A stretch of 64,000 nucleotides of DNA from Acanthornis magna (GCA_036785705.1 JAWUZG010000052.1:2232001-2296000); one strand, 5' to 3'; positions 48,388-63,317 are shown, counted from the stretch's first letter. Numbers and translations are program-made. Notes: generated from the sequence alone by a model not told the origin.

Positions 48388-48549
48388 ATCACAGAATCAC
48401 AGAAAAGTTCAGGTTGGAAGGCACCTTAAAGACCATTTAGTTTCAACTCCTCTGCCTTGGGAAGGGACAATTTCCAGTAGACCAGGTTGCTCAGAGCCCC
48501 ATCCAACCTGGCCTGGAACACTTCCAGGAATGGGACAGCTGCAACATGT
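48388..48549 (-). mobile_element. CR1 LINE 3' fragment
   Basis: ATCACAGAATCACAGAA is the antisense terminus. It is followed by 'gttcaggttggaaggcacc', 'ctctgccttgggaagggac' and 'ccatccaacctggcctgg'. About 160 bp. Confidence 0.92.
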
Positions 48550-51500
48550 GTCACCTGCCCAGGAGAGATTAGGATGTAACAAGATATACCAGCCAAATTT
48601 GTATTTATCCCCAAGGTCAAGCAGCCTTAGTTATCCTCAGGGAATGTCTCTCCAGAGAACATGGGCTTTTCCTGGCTGTGTCTCTTGGTGCAGGCTGAAC
48701 TCGTGTCAGAGTGAGTTGGAGCTAGAGCACCAGCAAGCGCAGAACCTGCACTGAGCAGTGAATTTAACACTTCCAGCACACAGCCCCTTGTTACTGCTGT
48801 TGCTTTGAGATAACAGTGCACTACACAAAGAAAACTCAGCCCAGCTTCCAGTTAATCCATAACAATGCAGGGATGTAGGTAATCCCCCTTCTACATGTTT
48901 CCTTCAAAAAGCAAAACGAAGGAGACAGCACGGCTGTCTATTCTGTAAAGTCTGGTTGAGTTAGAGCATGAGAGAGTGAAGAGCATTTCAGGGGAGAGAT
49001 CTGCCTTACCCTGTGTTATGGCTTCATTTGGGGCCAGCATTGAATATCTTGAGATGAGTAAAAGAAATAAGTGCATTATAAAGTGATCGTTTTTCTGTAC
49101 CTCTCAAATTCGGGGAATCAATAATTTTTATGATCTCCTGGGGGAGAGGTGAAGTCGCTTATAAGAATAATGGGCAGTTTGAGTTATTTTTATCTGCTAC
49201 ATCTCTGGCACAGAGTATATCTAATATTGGTAGTACAACAGAAATAAATGTACTAAATATATTAATTAAATTGACTGAAAATCCCTCTCCCATCATTAAA
49301 AATCTTTTTAAATACAGATAGTACCCCCTTCGCTTATACAATATGATAATCATATCACCAAAATTTTAGCAAAGGACATCAAGAGTCTGATGCAATTTGA
49401 AATAGTAAGAGAGCCTCAATGCATAAGAATATATAAAATCTTGATGCTTTAATTCATAAATGATGCCTACTTAGTAGAGTTGTAAAATAAAGAATTCACT
49501 ATATGTAGAACAAAACTACAAGAACTCACAAGTAAGAATTAACAAGATATTCTAGAACACTCAGGCTGAAATATCCCATAAGACAATTCATAACACTGGT
49601 GCTCAAATTTTTTGTTTAATTTTTTAGTCAAGAAAAAGAAATCAGTCCAAAAACAGAGTCCTAGAGGTTATTAGTAAAAAAAAACCTGAGTAAATAGAAA
49701 ATCACATCTATTTCTTATGATCAAAGCCTTCCAGGAAAAAAAAAAGACTGATTTATCAGCACTTCTAAGAAGACAGTGACAATACATTCAGGAAGTAGAG
49801 TGTGACAGTAACTTTAAGGGCCAATAGTTTAACATGCTGAGTGTCACTTTACACTGATATTTTAAAACATGTTTTGCTTCACCTCTTGTTTATCTATTTA
49901 ACTGAGATATGTTTGTGTCACATTTTCAGGCAATAACCCAACCATTAGCATGCGTCACTTATATGAATCTATTTGTTAAGCTATATTATAATTCTTCAAA
50001 AATTTAACCACAATGGCATCAAGCCTTGTAAATAAGTAGCTCGTTTGTGACTGAGAACTGGTGGATCCAAACAATGCCTTCTTAGCATTATTTTGGACTT
50101 TCTTACTACTTTCTGAAATTTAAAATATCTCATGATGGTGGGTTCTGGGATATTTAGCATTTTCAAGCCCAATAAATATATTCTGAAGGCAGCTGCTAGC
50201 ACAAATTTAATATAAACATTTATTTTCTGTGTGATGGACCTGCAGAAGGACTAACCTCAATTAAAAGCATAAGTTTTTAAAACGGCATTGGAGGAGGCAT
50301 CAGGCAGCCAAATCCCTGACTACGGATGATGATTATGGAATCTGAATCCACTGCATTTCAAATGAGACTTTGTGTTACATAACTCCAACAAGGTGTACAA
50401 GAACACACATTCCAGCAACTTCCAAATTCTCTGTTCCCAACCATATACATTTAATGATCTGTGTGAAATGGAAACACTTCTTCTGGCATGGAATGTAAAA
50501 TCTGCCTAACTACCAAAAATCCTCTTGGTTTGCTGGCAGGAGAGATGCTAGGATGAAATAATAATTAAAAAATATTTGTATAATACGTTAAATTTTCATT
50601 GTTTAATCCTTATGTCAGGATACTAATTAGCTTTAATTTTCCTGACCAGCCTCACCCAAGACTTTCCCCTACCCTCTCTGGACAGAGTCCCTGGTCCCTT
50701 TCCGAGATACGCCATGGGTATGCTTGTCTTCCACCCTGTCCTGGCTGGATCTTGGACCCAAATTTTGGGTAGCCTATTGGTAGACTATCTCCAGTTAAGT
50801 CTTTTTTCCTGTTTCCTGCCAGTCCTGAAAGCTTCCTAGAAAGATCCTGGACCTATATATGACTCTCTCTCTATACATGTATGTCATAGAATCATATATC
50901 ATTAATATGTAAGTTATACGTATAAACCCATGCCTGACTGTATCTATCTGTCACTTCCTTCCCTAAGTTCACTGAGTGGCATGACAGTGGGAAAAAAAAA
51001 AAAAGGAAAACAAAAGGAAAGCTAGAAAAATGTCAAAATTAATTAGTTTTGTTGATATGGTTTTATGCAGGATGCACTGAAAACCCACAATTTTCCTTTC
51101 CTAACATTTTTATGTCTTCTTATATAGCAAGGGACATGGCTTCCTGTGTGCTAATTTTAATCTATCCATTCTAAAGATTTTTACAGCTCTCCAAGGCCTC
51201 TTCATTACCTATGGAAGGGGCAAACTTGCCTGTGTTCGGGTCAGGGAATGGACACAAAGAATAATTTCCTTAATCGGAGAATAAAAAGATCAAGTGAAGA
51301 CTTTTTTTTTTTTAATTCCTAGATGATTTTAAATCCATAAGAGCCATATATCTTCCCTATCCCCTCTTTGCTTCAGCAAGGAGTCTGTTGAACCTGACAA
51401 ACCACAACAAATTACTAAGCGAGAACTCTTTCCTTCCTAACTTTTTGTTCAAATCCAGAACCTCCCATTCCCACCCAGGTTTCCAGTTTCACTTGTACAC

Positions 51501-54500
51501 CCCACTACATTGACAGTCTTGTAGGAGGACATGAAATGCAGGAGTAGTGTGTTTATTTATGTGCCTCATCTGGGACTTTTAAGTTTGGGGATTTTTTTAA
51601 ATCTACACATATAATTAAAGGGATTAAAAAAGTTTTCTGCATGGTTTTATGCTTTTCTTTTCCTCTTCGTTAATTCGCCTTACCTCTGGGGGCCATCAAA
51701 GAGTAGCTAGAACTTAGATGTAGTAAAAGACTACTGGAAAATTCTCACATTTCCTAACAAAGCTGTACAAATGTTTTCTAGTGTATCTGTTTCCTGCAAT
51801 GCCTCCATTTGTTCTTCTTACCAGCAATGATACACATTATCAATTAATAACTCATTTGCCTTTTGGTCAGCCAGACAACAGGATGGGATAAATTAATTCC
51901 TTAAACCATATGTTAGGAAACATTCAACCATAATTTAGGGTACCCAAACCCCTTCCATCTCCCTGCCCTCTCCTTTTCCTTTCCATCTGCACAAGCGAAT
52001 GTGTTGGAGAAATCTTTTTCCTCAGGCACCCATGGCACCTCAAAGGTTCAGAAGAGCTGGAAACTAAAATCAGCATTTGGCTTTCATGAGCCCCTAGAGA
52101 GCCCTTTCTGTCACACATTAAATGCACAACAAATAGGACATTCTCTAGTCTTAGAGGAGTCTTTGTGGAGGTGACAAGTCTATTTCAATGGTGTCAGGAA
52201 CACAGCATGTGCACTCTCCCTAGATGTGCAATTTGAATTCTCTGTTGGTAAAAATCAGCACTGTTTTTTCTGACTTCAGTGGAGCTATTCCTGGTGACAG
52301 CTGTTGAGGTTCTGGCCAGTAGTTTCCAACTGCTTGATTTTATGGTGATTTCTGAATCGGAGAGGAATGTGAATAGTTCCAGACCACAGAGCTTTCCCTT
52401 TAATTTCAATAGATCTTTTAGAAAATCTAAAAAGGGTTTGTGAAAAGACAAGCATTCAGTGCTGGATGTTGCCATCCTGCAGATTTCCATAGGAACACAA
52501 TGCAGTTATCTCCCTAGGTAGTCATTTGATAAAGTTATGAAGCAATATACCATAGAAATACCTTTCTCTGTCATATTTATAGCAATTATGTCAAATAGTG
52601 AATTTAAATAATTTGAGCTGATTACTGCAGGTTTACGAAAACACACAGTTTGACGTATTCACAAGTTTCAATTACTGTATGTGGAATGTAATTATGTGGA
52701 GTACAAAACGACAGGGAAACCTGTATTTTCTAAATACACCTTGTCTGTAATGCAAGGATCTTTACTCCTTTTTTCCCCCAAAATTGAAAATATCATGAAT
52801 TTTGTCAATGGCTGATCGTTTTTCAGATTCCACCTTTAAAATCTGCATAACTGAATACAAAGAGAAAAAAATCAACACAATCTCAGCAACCCATGTGCTT
52901 CGTGATCATATAAATGGAACAACTCTTTAATTTTGTTTTATAATTTTCTGGCCACTGTTCAAGACTGCCTGAGTACTGTTTTTACTGAGAGAAAGCTTAG
53001 AGTACAACATCATTTGTTTCAAAGCAAGCCTTTGTAACAAGAAACTTGATAATGGTAATGAATCAGGTGTTTTGTTTTGCAAATTTTAAGAGTCATTCTC
53101 TTAGAGTTATCACACCACTTTTAGTGGCCAGCTGTTCCTTATGACAAAAAGGATGAATGATCACCTGTGATTGTAGGAAGCATACAACAAATGTACTGCC
53201 TTACAAATACGTCCCCCCAAATCCCACCCAGCTCAAACCTTCCTAAAAGATCCTGGTTAAAATGTGCTCCTGGAAAGGAGCAGGAGAGCTGAGGGCTGTG
53301 GAAGGTGGCAGTGGCTGGAAGTCAGCATTTTGCTGTGGTGCTGATCCCAGTGTTTATAACAGCTTTCTCTTTTTTCCTTGCAAGAGATTTCGTGTTAGCC
53401 AGTGTCACAAACACTGGCATCAGTGGTTGTGTTTCTGTGAGCCCTGCAGTTTCATTCACAGAACTTCCCATATGGAAATGCCGATTAAAATTTATATTAT
53501 GCTTTTAAATACACAAAGTTTCAGAGTTGTTAAATTTGATCATCTCTAAAGCATCTGTGTATTTCATTTGCATCTCACAAAAACAGATTGACATTAAAAT
53601 CCATTTTATTTGGGCTGCTGTGGTAACCCCAAATAACCCTAAATTCCTTCTATTCATATTTACTCACATTCATCCCTTTGGAAACTCCTTATCCTTTTGC
53701 TGTCTTTATTTTCACTGCTGGTGAAGCTGTTTTCTTATCTAGCATGGAATCCAGATCTGTTTATTTTATTTTTGACAAATTGTGCACCAGACATGAAGGA
53801 AGACATTCGTGATTATTCTTTTTCCTTAAACAACTACATATCCTTTCTATTGTGTCATTTATCCAAATAATTCTAATTATTATCATTCAAATTTCCAATT
53901 TTCTTCTTCCTAAAGAGCTGAAAAATATGCTGTTGACAGGTTTGTCAGTGGTTTGATGTGAACTTCTGCTTTAAAAGACCAGCAAAAGCTTTTTTACTAT
54001 CTGAGTAAATGTGACTTTCAATCCCAAAATAGCAGCATTTATTTCTGATTAACTGGAAATGTGCAGGGTAAGACGTGAGGAAAAGTTTTCTCTTTTGAAT
54101 AAATTTTATAACCCTGAGTAGGTGCACTCAATTACAATGTTGCTTTGACACAAGACATTACCCTCCTATTGACCTTGTTGACTAAACAGTTTATTGCTGT
54201 ATCCTTAGCTGATAAACGTTCCTAAACAACAATCGGGTTGATGTGTCATCTCCTAATGTGACCACAGTGCCCCAGCATAATTCTGGAAGAATGTTGATCT
54301 CCTGTTCTACTCACATTGGTGTAATGTTTGGAAAAGGATCATTAGGATAGAAAATCAAAAATGAAAAAGTGATACCTATTGTAATACCATTTACTTTCCA
54401 GAGCCTTTAAATGTAATGAAAAATATTGCTAGAAATAATATCTTCCCCATTGATGATTTTCAACATAATGACTTACATTATTGCCATTTCCTTTAACCTA

Positions 54501-57500
54501 TTTATATGGATTTCTAGACAGGAGCAGTCTAACATAAATGCGAACATATTTCTTTTCCTGAAGATGTGAGCAAGTTTTACATAAAAGTATAAGTGCACTT
54601 ACTTGTTCAGAAATCTAGAATTATCTGTATGAATACATGAGGAATGAGGGCCACTTTCAATTATACCACATATTAGTCCAAAAAATGCAATCAGTGGAAA
54701 TAATGACCTGTCGGCATGATCTTCACACTCATCTTCTCACGATAGTTTTTTTCCACTGATTTAAATTTCTGACCTGTCAGCTAAAAGTTCAGCAATGATT
54801 ATAAAAGATGTGTGTTTCTGGGTTTCTAAAAGAGTAAATAAACCCAAACTAATTTATGAGAATTAACAACAGAGAAAATAATTTGTGATTGACATACTGG
54901 CCATGAATGCATGTACAGAACAAACACAGTACGTGTTATTGATACTGGTATTAGCCGAAGAATAATTATAAAAAATAAACGTGGATATATACAAAGAACT
55001 GAGTGGCAAAGGAAAAACAAAGCAGGTTCTCTGCCATGGGGCCTGATGAGACTGGAATAGTTCTGGACAAGAGCAAACCAGAACATCAGCATATCAGGGA
55101 ATGCTAGGGCAATGTTGTCTAGGAAGAGATGAGAGATGTCAGTAATTTGCTGCATATATTGGATGCTTCTTGAAGTCTGCTGGACCAAAGACTACATCCT
55201 ATCTTATTTTTTCTCCAAATATTATTGGATCTGGGTTGCAGAAGTGTTTTTTACCATATTATCCAAAGCAGCACACATACTAATTGTGTCCAAAAACCCC
55301 AAAAATTCTTTGCCTTGTGAAAAACTCAGGTTCCTGGCTGAATGGAAAGTGACTGCAGATCACTACACTGTCAACCACTGCCAAAAAATCCCAGCAGAAA
55401 GACTCTTCAGCCAGTGAGGCACATGAAGAGGAATTTTCATCACTGGTCTTCCAGTAGGGTTCTAATTACAAATTGCTTTATCAAAACACAATAATTATAG
55501 ACCTATACACTCTAAATTTCTAAATGAAAAACAACCCAGATCAGCTTAATTCAGGCTACCTGTAGTTCTTCACTCTTGTTTTATAAAAGAAGCAGGTTTT
55601 TTCAAGACAGTGTTTTGACTGCCCTGAAACAGTTTAATCTGCCTGTGTGGTTAAATAAAAATTTCTTTTGTATTCACTCTGTGCCATCAGGAGTCTCCTT
55701 TTCCTTTTAAACAAGTTCCTTCTCTCTATGAGTATGAACACAGATCTTAATTCTAATAATTTGCCCTCCTCTCCTGTCTTAAGACCCTTACTAGCATCTA
55801 GAGAACCTGAATCCTCTGTAATTATTATTAGATCTTTTGGTAACTGGTGTGGAACAACAGCATCAGGTGTAACACTACAGGAAGGTCATATTTTGGCTTT
55901 TAGTAAAAGATCTAATGAATTAATTTAGCAACAATATCAAGTACTAAGCCAAATGTACCTTTTAATTAACAACGAACGTGTGTTATAATTAATAAATTAC
56001 CTTAGAGGCAAAAATCATTTAATGACTTGTAGGCTAGAGATTGGTATACACAAAAAGAGATGTAGGCATGGAAAACATATGAAAAGTTTAATAAATGGCA
56101 AAATTTCTCACATGCATGGAATAAATTAATATTTAATCCCTCTGAGAGATAAAAGCAATTCTGCCACATGATAATTGAACTTTCTATGTACAATGAATTG
56201 ATAAACCCTGTATTACTGAATCCTTGAGCTAGAGAATGGCTTTCAAGAGACTTCTGTTCACCAAAGGAAAGGCTTGAAGGAACTGAATATCTGTAATGAG
56301 CACAACTGTTGTAAAAATTTCTATTAAAAAATTAAAATTAAACTTAGGTATTGCACCAATGAGTAGATGTGCACTAAGTTTCAAGAATAATGTTTATTTC
56401 ATTTCAGAGTCCTGCTGTTTGAATTCAATCCAAAATATTCTGAAGTCTCTGGTTTTGAACTTGCACCATGAACTTTATAGCATGCCCATGAATCAACCTC
56501 TTAGGCCTAAAATAAATTTAATCTAGTTTAAGGCAGCTGAGATGCTTGTACTTGGAACCGAGTTACAAACTACTACAGAGAATGATTTCTTTAAATTATG
56601 GTAGAGACATGACATTTCTAAATAATAACAAATGTGAATCCTGCACATATACATTGTGATATCTGTGATGCAGTAAACTACTTAGGTGCTTTCACTGCTT
56701 CTACATGACAATTGAAAGGGAGATGTTATTCAATTAATAGAAAATAATAAAGTGTAATCACAGGTTATCAAAGGAAGAAAGAAGTTAAACACTTGGAAGA
56801 GAAAGGGATAATTTTTGGTTATTTCCTAAAAGAAGAAATATTAAACATGATATCAGCAAAACACTAGAGCATTTCAAGCCAAGAATTGATGTGGGGTCTA
56901 CTTCTTTACAAAATCTGGCTTCTTCAGTTCAAAGGCCAAATTTCTCTGCTTAATCTAGGTAGGAAAACGGAGGTTCTTCACAGTAGGGCAATAAAAGATG
57001 TTTACAGCAAGAGGCTTAGGTCTTCTTAACAAGGAAGCTGTCTCATCTAGGGTTTTTCTATACTCACTTTTCAATGGTCTCTGTAAGAAATTAGGATCTC
57101 ACATCAAACTTAGTAAAATCACCCCATTTTTTAGCTATTGAAACACTAAAAGTAGAAACAAACCCAAAACCTCCAGTCTGAATCTAATCCAGCTCTTATA
57201 GTTAGAGACATGAGGCTGTTGCCCACATTGAGGTTGCAGCAGAACAGGAATAGATGATGTTTCAACAATGTAGGAATTGGAGACAACTGGGAGATTCCCT
57301 TTAAATGTTCATCCTGATAGGAAATAAAATGGGGGGTTTAAGTACTGTAGGTGAATTAGAAACTCTATATTCACCCTGCACATGCTTTGAAACATCTGAT
57401 GGAAATCTCTCCAAGTGAAGCAGAGCAGTTTTCAAGGCCAGACAAGGATTTTTTATTTCTATAAATAAGGTAACACCTTTGAATTTGAAAGTTTTGAGTA

Positions 57501-60307
57501 TGTCATGAAAATGTGATTGTATTTAGTAATCAAAGTCCAAACCAAGTTCTGAAACACAAATTAATGAACAGGGAGAAAAACAGGTTTGAAGCCTTTCCAT
57601 TACATTTTTGATAACTTCAGGATTGTGTTCAATATATTAGTCCTACAGCTGAAGTTTAAAGAGCTGCTCCTCTTTGTTCTGATTTTGGATGCTTGCTGGT
57701 ACCCCATGGCAAATGACCTCCTCCTCTGTCTTTTGAGCTGAACTTGACCATGGGTAGCATCAATCAGGACTGTTCTATGAATAATGTTTCTTCAACAAGG
57801 GATGAGTTACACCCTGACTATAGGCAGGTATGTCCCAACCATCCTTCTTGTATGAATTCGAACACCTTCCAAACTATGGTAATTTATACCAGCCATGGAT
57901 TATCTGTCTGACATAGGTTTACTCTTTTGATGGGGATTTTATTTGAAATCTTTCATAAAAATCAGATCTCATCCTACGCATTAAAATAAATAATTTCTAA
58001 ATTTTTCAGCATAGAAATGAGCATTTACACTTAGGCACTGGGATAGCAATCAAATATATTTCTGTTTAGGGTGATCTCTGGCCTGAGATTTTTCACAAAT
58101 TTTACATCTGCTTCCCAAATGAGCTCAGCTAATAATCAGTGACTTATGAGAAAGCATCAAGAAACATGTCTTTTCAATCTGCTTACAAGGTCAAAAAAAT
58201 TCCAACAGGATTTAATATATGTACACAAGCTTGATGTATTGGAGTGCTGCGTTTTTTTACAATGCTAACAGTCTGATGAGAATATCAATTAAACATGACT
58301 GTATAGTTAAAATTTCCATCTCTAAGTGCAGCTGCAGCAAGTAACAGGACTGCTAATCAAAGCAGTGTTATAATTTAGCAGTGATGAGGAAAGCAGTAGC
58401 CATCAGAAGGGAATAACAGGAAGAAGGCAGCTGCTTTTGTATCATTTTAGTGTCCATTTCTTTAATGAGCCTGAGGAGACAATTCCCTGCTGACTATTCA
58501 TTAATTAATGTAATTTATGAGAGGAGAAGAGCTATCAGCATACAAACAAGTGGAGAACAGGTGATGATGGTCTGTTTGCAGGGAATGAGCATATTGAGGG
58601 AAGGAAGCTTCTGAATAAAGCAAATGACTTGGAAGAGATATTTAACAAAAAGCTATGGTACAAATTCTTCATCTGGATAGCAGTGACATGTGGTTTACAG
58701 CTTAACAGGGATATGTTATTAAACTCAATTTATGAAAAATCCATGGTCAAATCTGGACTAAAGAAGGAAGTGGCCCATAGGATTCAGAAGCTGTCTCATT
58801 CGCATTTTGAGTGTCTTCCAGCATTTTGCCATGGCTTGATTGCATTAATAAACAGTTGGATAGATCCTGCTAGGAAACTCTCTCTCCTTCCCTCTTGGTC
58901 TTTCAATGTAATACTAGTGTCTTGCCCTTTGGCTGGGAGCTCTGGGATGCCTCTCAAGGCAAACCAGACTCTTTCCCAGACATGAAGATAGTCAGGGCGC
59001 AGACTAGATTGTGGTAAAATCAACCTGCAGAGATTAATAAAGAGAAGATAATATCACTGTGCTGGGCGTCAGCCACCCCTCAGTCAGGCTGGAGACCCTT
59101 TGCATATGTATGGCCTCAAAGAGTGGCTGAGATTGCAGATTTGGTTATAGCCTCATGGAATCTGTTCACAAAGGGATTCTTTGAGCCTCTTTGCACAACT
59201 TAAATTCTTGTAGTATTAAGCACCTTCAGGCCTAGTTCCAATTCATTCTTTTTGGTCAGAAAGTGTAAAGTACTCGGATTTAGCCATATTTGTACTAAAG
59301 AAAACTCCTGATAATGCTGTTTCTGTCCATTTTCTACCAGGGGGATCTTGCATAGGGTGTGCGAAGAACATAGTGGATCTCAGCCCTGCAAGTCCAAGCT
59401 CCTTAAAGACTTGATGTTAGCATCACATGTAAGAGCAGCCCCGAGCCTGTTGTAAACAGGACAGGCTGAGGCAGCAGACACTGGACATGTGAGACAGACT
59501 CTGACTGCAGGAGCTCCAAACAGTGTCCCATCATGTTTTGGGGATTTACATTATAAAGGCCATAGTGACAATCACATTCACACAGTACAACACTCTTGGA
59601 AGTCTGTTCCACACAATCTTGAATCTTCTGCGTACGCAGTAGCCAAAAACAAGGATTTCATTTTTGACACTATATTCTACACACAAACTGTTCCACATAT
59701 GTTCATTGAGTGGGTGGCTATAGCACATGCTTTTTCTGCTAAGGTTTCTAAATGTCAGGGATGTTACGCATTTTTCTCAATGGCTCTTCTGTTGGGTGGA
59801 TGACCAAGAAATAAACAAACAACAAAAAGAGTTGAGCAGTTTTGTCCAAGGTCATTAGTTATGCTTTAATGCAAAGCATATCTGGAATGCATCATTTAAA
59901 AAAACCCCAAACCACGGCCGTTTATATGAGAAAATATGGAGTACAGGGAGATCCCCTCCCTTTATACAATATTGCTTTATCAAATTTACAACATCTTAGG
60001 GATGGGCGGAGGAAGAGGGATTCCAATGGCATCATGGACACTTGGGTAAATAGGGGAAAGGCTTAGATAAAAAAATAAAGTCTTTGATTCTGTAAGTGCC
60101 ATTACAGTTAGTTTTAAAAATTAACCAGTAAATATTCTTAGTTTTACTTCATTGTTCTCATCTCTCTTCAGAGAGATTTTTTCTAAAATCTGTAGCTCCA
60201 GGAGTCCTTTGAAAAGCTATTTTTTTACTATAACATAGGTTTAAATAAACAAAAACAAAGCAAACAAAAACCACACAAAGAAAACCCCAAAATATCTGAC
60301 TGCCAGA
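48550..60307. other. Long unique AT-rich stretch, no gene recognised
   Basis: Almost 12 kb with no transposon family recognised by eye and only short poly-A/poly-T runs. Frames such as 54826-55188 (minus, 120 codons) and 58629-58985 (plus, 118 codons) lack any domain. The stretch around 58320-58560 is balanced in composition, with ATTAATTAATG and E-box-like CAGCTG words, and could be a conserved non-coding element; this is a guess. Confidence 0.45.
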
Positions 60308-60352
60308 CCAAACCAAACCAAACCAAACCAAACCAAACCAAACCAAACCAAA
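60308..60352. repeat. (CCAAA)9 microsatellite
   Basis: Nine perfect CCAAA units. Purity suggests a young, possibly length-variable locus. The minus-strand frame at 60158-60346 is a by-product of this repeat. Confidence 0.95.
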
Positions 60353-61370
60353 CAGAAAGATGAAAGTTAAAATGCATATTTTAAAGAATTGCCTTAATTT
60401 TTAAACCAGACTTGAACTTCTGTCTGATTTATTTTGTATTTTAAGGGGTAATCTGCTCAATACATCTTCCTGACTTCTCAGGATGACTCCTTTCTGCAGA
60501 AAAGGAGCATAGATACACATCATCTTACTGCCTGTATTAAAATATTTTATTGACTCCAATCTGGTTCAAGAGTTCAAAATAATTTCAGTAAAACATGAAA
60601 TAACAAAAATTAATAAGAGTAATTAGCAAGTAAGGAGATTATAGTTGTCCCTTTCTCGGTATATTCATGCAGGACTGCATGACAGAGAGTGGAAGCCTCT
60701 CTTGTTTCACTGTGAAATATTCAATTGACTTCTTATAAATAACAGGCAACATTCTTGGCCCAGCTATTTCATTCACAGGAATGACTTATAAATCCCTTTG
60801 AGGCTAAGCCACATACTGCTAATTACAAAGAGATTATTCAGACTTTAACTTGGACTTTTTACACTTTGATGAGAAACATTGAAAATGTTGACCATTTATC
60901 TCCTTTCGTGGCTGGAAATATGTGTCTAATGCCATCTTTGATCCAGCCAAATCTAGCTAATGAAAATATCATACATGGGAATACATGTATCTTTTAAGTT
61001 TGCTGATGTATTATAGAAATTATCAGGAGAAAGAACAGGTGGATTGTTCAAGGCAGCACGGGCCAGGCTGCCAAACCCTTACAAAGATTTCCCCATACCT
61101 GAGGTGGAAAAAATAGCGGAAGTTTAAAGTGGTGATTTCCAAAAGAACCTGTGACCAATCCATATACAGTTCAAACAGATTCTGGTACTCAAATTATAAC
61201 CTGAGTCATATCATGTCTGATAGGTAAGAAGGGAGACAAGTTGTTTTAAGGAGAGAAAGAAAAAGAAATGAAATTATTGCTTTCCACTTCTTCATCTTTT
61301 TTTATTTTTTGGCATTGAAGCAGCACTTCCACACATATATGGCCTGACTGTGATGAGCACCAAAAATCAA
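60353..61370. other. Unique AT-rich DNA, nothing recognised
   Basis: About 1 kb before the SINE with no gene or repeat seen. Confidence 0.45.
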
Positions 61371-61517
61371 CCCTAAGATTAGCTCTGTTGGTAGAGCATG
61401 GTACTAAAACCACCACATTTGCAGGTTTGATTCCAGAAGGGCCATTCACGGAAGTGCTGGATTTGATAGTCTTTGTGGGTCACTTCCAAGTCAGAATATT
61501 CTGTCATATGAATCTGG
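61371..61517 (+). mobile_element. tRNA-Ile-derived SINE with CR1 tail
   Basis: The head (61371-61443) aligns with a tRNA-Ile gene: A-box-like TTAGCTCTGTTGG, an anticodon-arm-like GGTACTAAAACCACC, B-box GGTTTGATTCC (61424-61434, the usual C of GGTTCGA lost) and a GGGCCA acceptor end. The tail (61444-61517) matches the reverse complement of the CR1 end at 63318-63390 in this window: a 'tggatttgatagtctttgtg' block, then CACTTCCAAGTCAGAATATT. This head-tail structure is that of the songbird SINE known from zebra finch. The copy is old: the pol III boxes are mutated and no terminal repeat array is intact. Confidence 0.85.
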
Positions 61518-63317
61518 TCACAGCAATAGGAGCAGAACAGCTGTTGTAATACAACAGCTATAGGTGGATATAGGAACTCTGTCCTTCCTTCTCTCATACT
61601 CAGTGGGTGCACAGACACCCCAAAGCTGGTGCTAGGAATAGTGATTTAAACCTCCCAAACCAGCTCACCTGGTTGTACCATATTAAAACATAAAATTCAT
61701 AGCTTTATCCACTCTTTTCTTTTGGCAACACTTTTTTCCTCTGACACAAGCTACCTTTCATGAATTCTTAATTGATTTTATACTTAGCCGTGCATCAAAG
61801 TTGATGACAGATAGTTTTAAAATATATGTAGTCCATATCTGGTACTCCTACCTTAATAAAGCCAGAAGGATGTCTGAAAAAATCCTCTGAAAATGCAGCC
61901 AACTTCCTAAGGGGAAAAAAAAGTATATGTATATACATAAAAATAAACACTGTGATCAAAACAGTGATTTGGGAATATATGAAGATAAGCAGTCTCCTGA
62001 GATCTTCATATACCAGCAACAAATCAAGGTACCCATCATTCTCCCCAGCATTTGGTTAACCCCAACTGTAGATGACCATTTAAATTTTTATAAAATATAT
62101 AAACATTTATTATATTATTTGCTGCTAATACTACTTTTTTTTCCCAAGTCTCATCACAATGTGAAATTTGCCTATATATTACATCAGAAATTATAGAGGA
62201 AATTAATAATGATTGAAATGCTTTCTGATCTTATCTCTGATGAATAATAAAACAACTAATTTCAAAACAATAGCTGAACTTTCTCTCCATGTTGCTGGAA
62301 GATGTTTTTTTAGTTCCACAGCTTTTTCATCATTCCTGAGGGTTATCATTATTTGCTTTACATATTTAATTGAAACCTGAGATTAATGAAACTAAAAATT
62401 ACAGATTTTAATGGAAAAATATTAAAAATTATATAATCTTACTCTTCTTCATGCAATTTTAAAACAATCATTAAAAAATAAAGGCATATAATTCCAAGAA
62501 TGATGAAAGATTGAGTTGTTGGCACTACTACTTAAGTTTTAGTCATAATATAATGCCAGGGGAAATTGAATAGATTTTAAGGAAAGAAATTGCAAAGCTT
62601 GTTAAGAAAAACTTATTTCTTCATAAGTTTCTTGTTGAGTTTCTAAAATTCATTGCTACAAGATACCTGTGAAGTGACCCATGAAAACATTTAGGAAAGA
62701 GGCTTCATGTCTGAATTTGCAGAAAAGTGAAAATTAGTGTGCTTTAAGCCCTGTACCCTGAAATTTTATTTCAGTTAGTATCAATGAACTTCTCACTCAA
62801 GTACCTTGGCCTTTGCATTTCTATGATGAAATGACCAAATGAGGTACTATAAGGATAGGCATGGACATTTGTTTTCAACTCACAAATGCATCACTAATTT
62901 TTCTGGCAGGGATAAAAGAGCCTAAAAGTAAGAAGCTGAATTATCACTGATTTACTTTCATTTTCCTTATGCAGGTATGCCCTTAAAGGCTGAGGGCATG
63001 AGTCTGGAAGTGTAGTCTGTATTTCAACACAACTGTTCCTACCACCCCAATTATTACAGAATAAACAACTAAGTTACAGCAACCATTTTAAGACCCCTCT
63101 GGAGTATATTTTTTCCTAATAACTAACAGCAAATACAAAGGTCAGTCTTGACCTTCTCATCAGATTTGCTGCCCACAGAGATAGAGCTCCTTGTTTCAAA
63201 TCCAAGTTCCCACGTCAGTTTTTGCACCTCATTTTGCTTTAATTTTATGACATCATTCAGAAATACTGTACCAGCACCTTCCTGCAGAGTTGAAAACCCC
63301 AGTGAAAAGATTTCATA
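61518..63317. other. Unique AT-rich DNA, nothing recognised
   Basis: About 1.8 kb without recognised repeat or gene. TA-rich patches lie near 61920 and 62090. Confidence 0.45.

Noticed and set aside
54826..55188. Minus-strand 120-codon hydrophobic frame as a membrane protein
   Set aside because: The hydrophobicity follows from AT-rich composition. There is no family signature and no gene context.
58629..58985. 118-codon plus-strand frame as a gene
   Set aside because: No domain, no splice or promoter context that I can recognise; likely chance.
61380..61446. A tRNA-Ile gene
   Set aside because: The anticodon arm and both pol III boxes are mutated, and the sequence runs into a CR1-derived tail. 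It is the head of a SINE.
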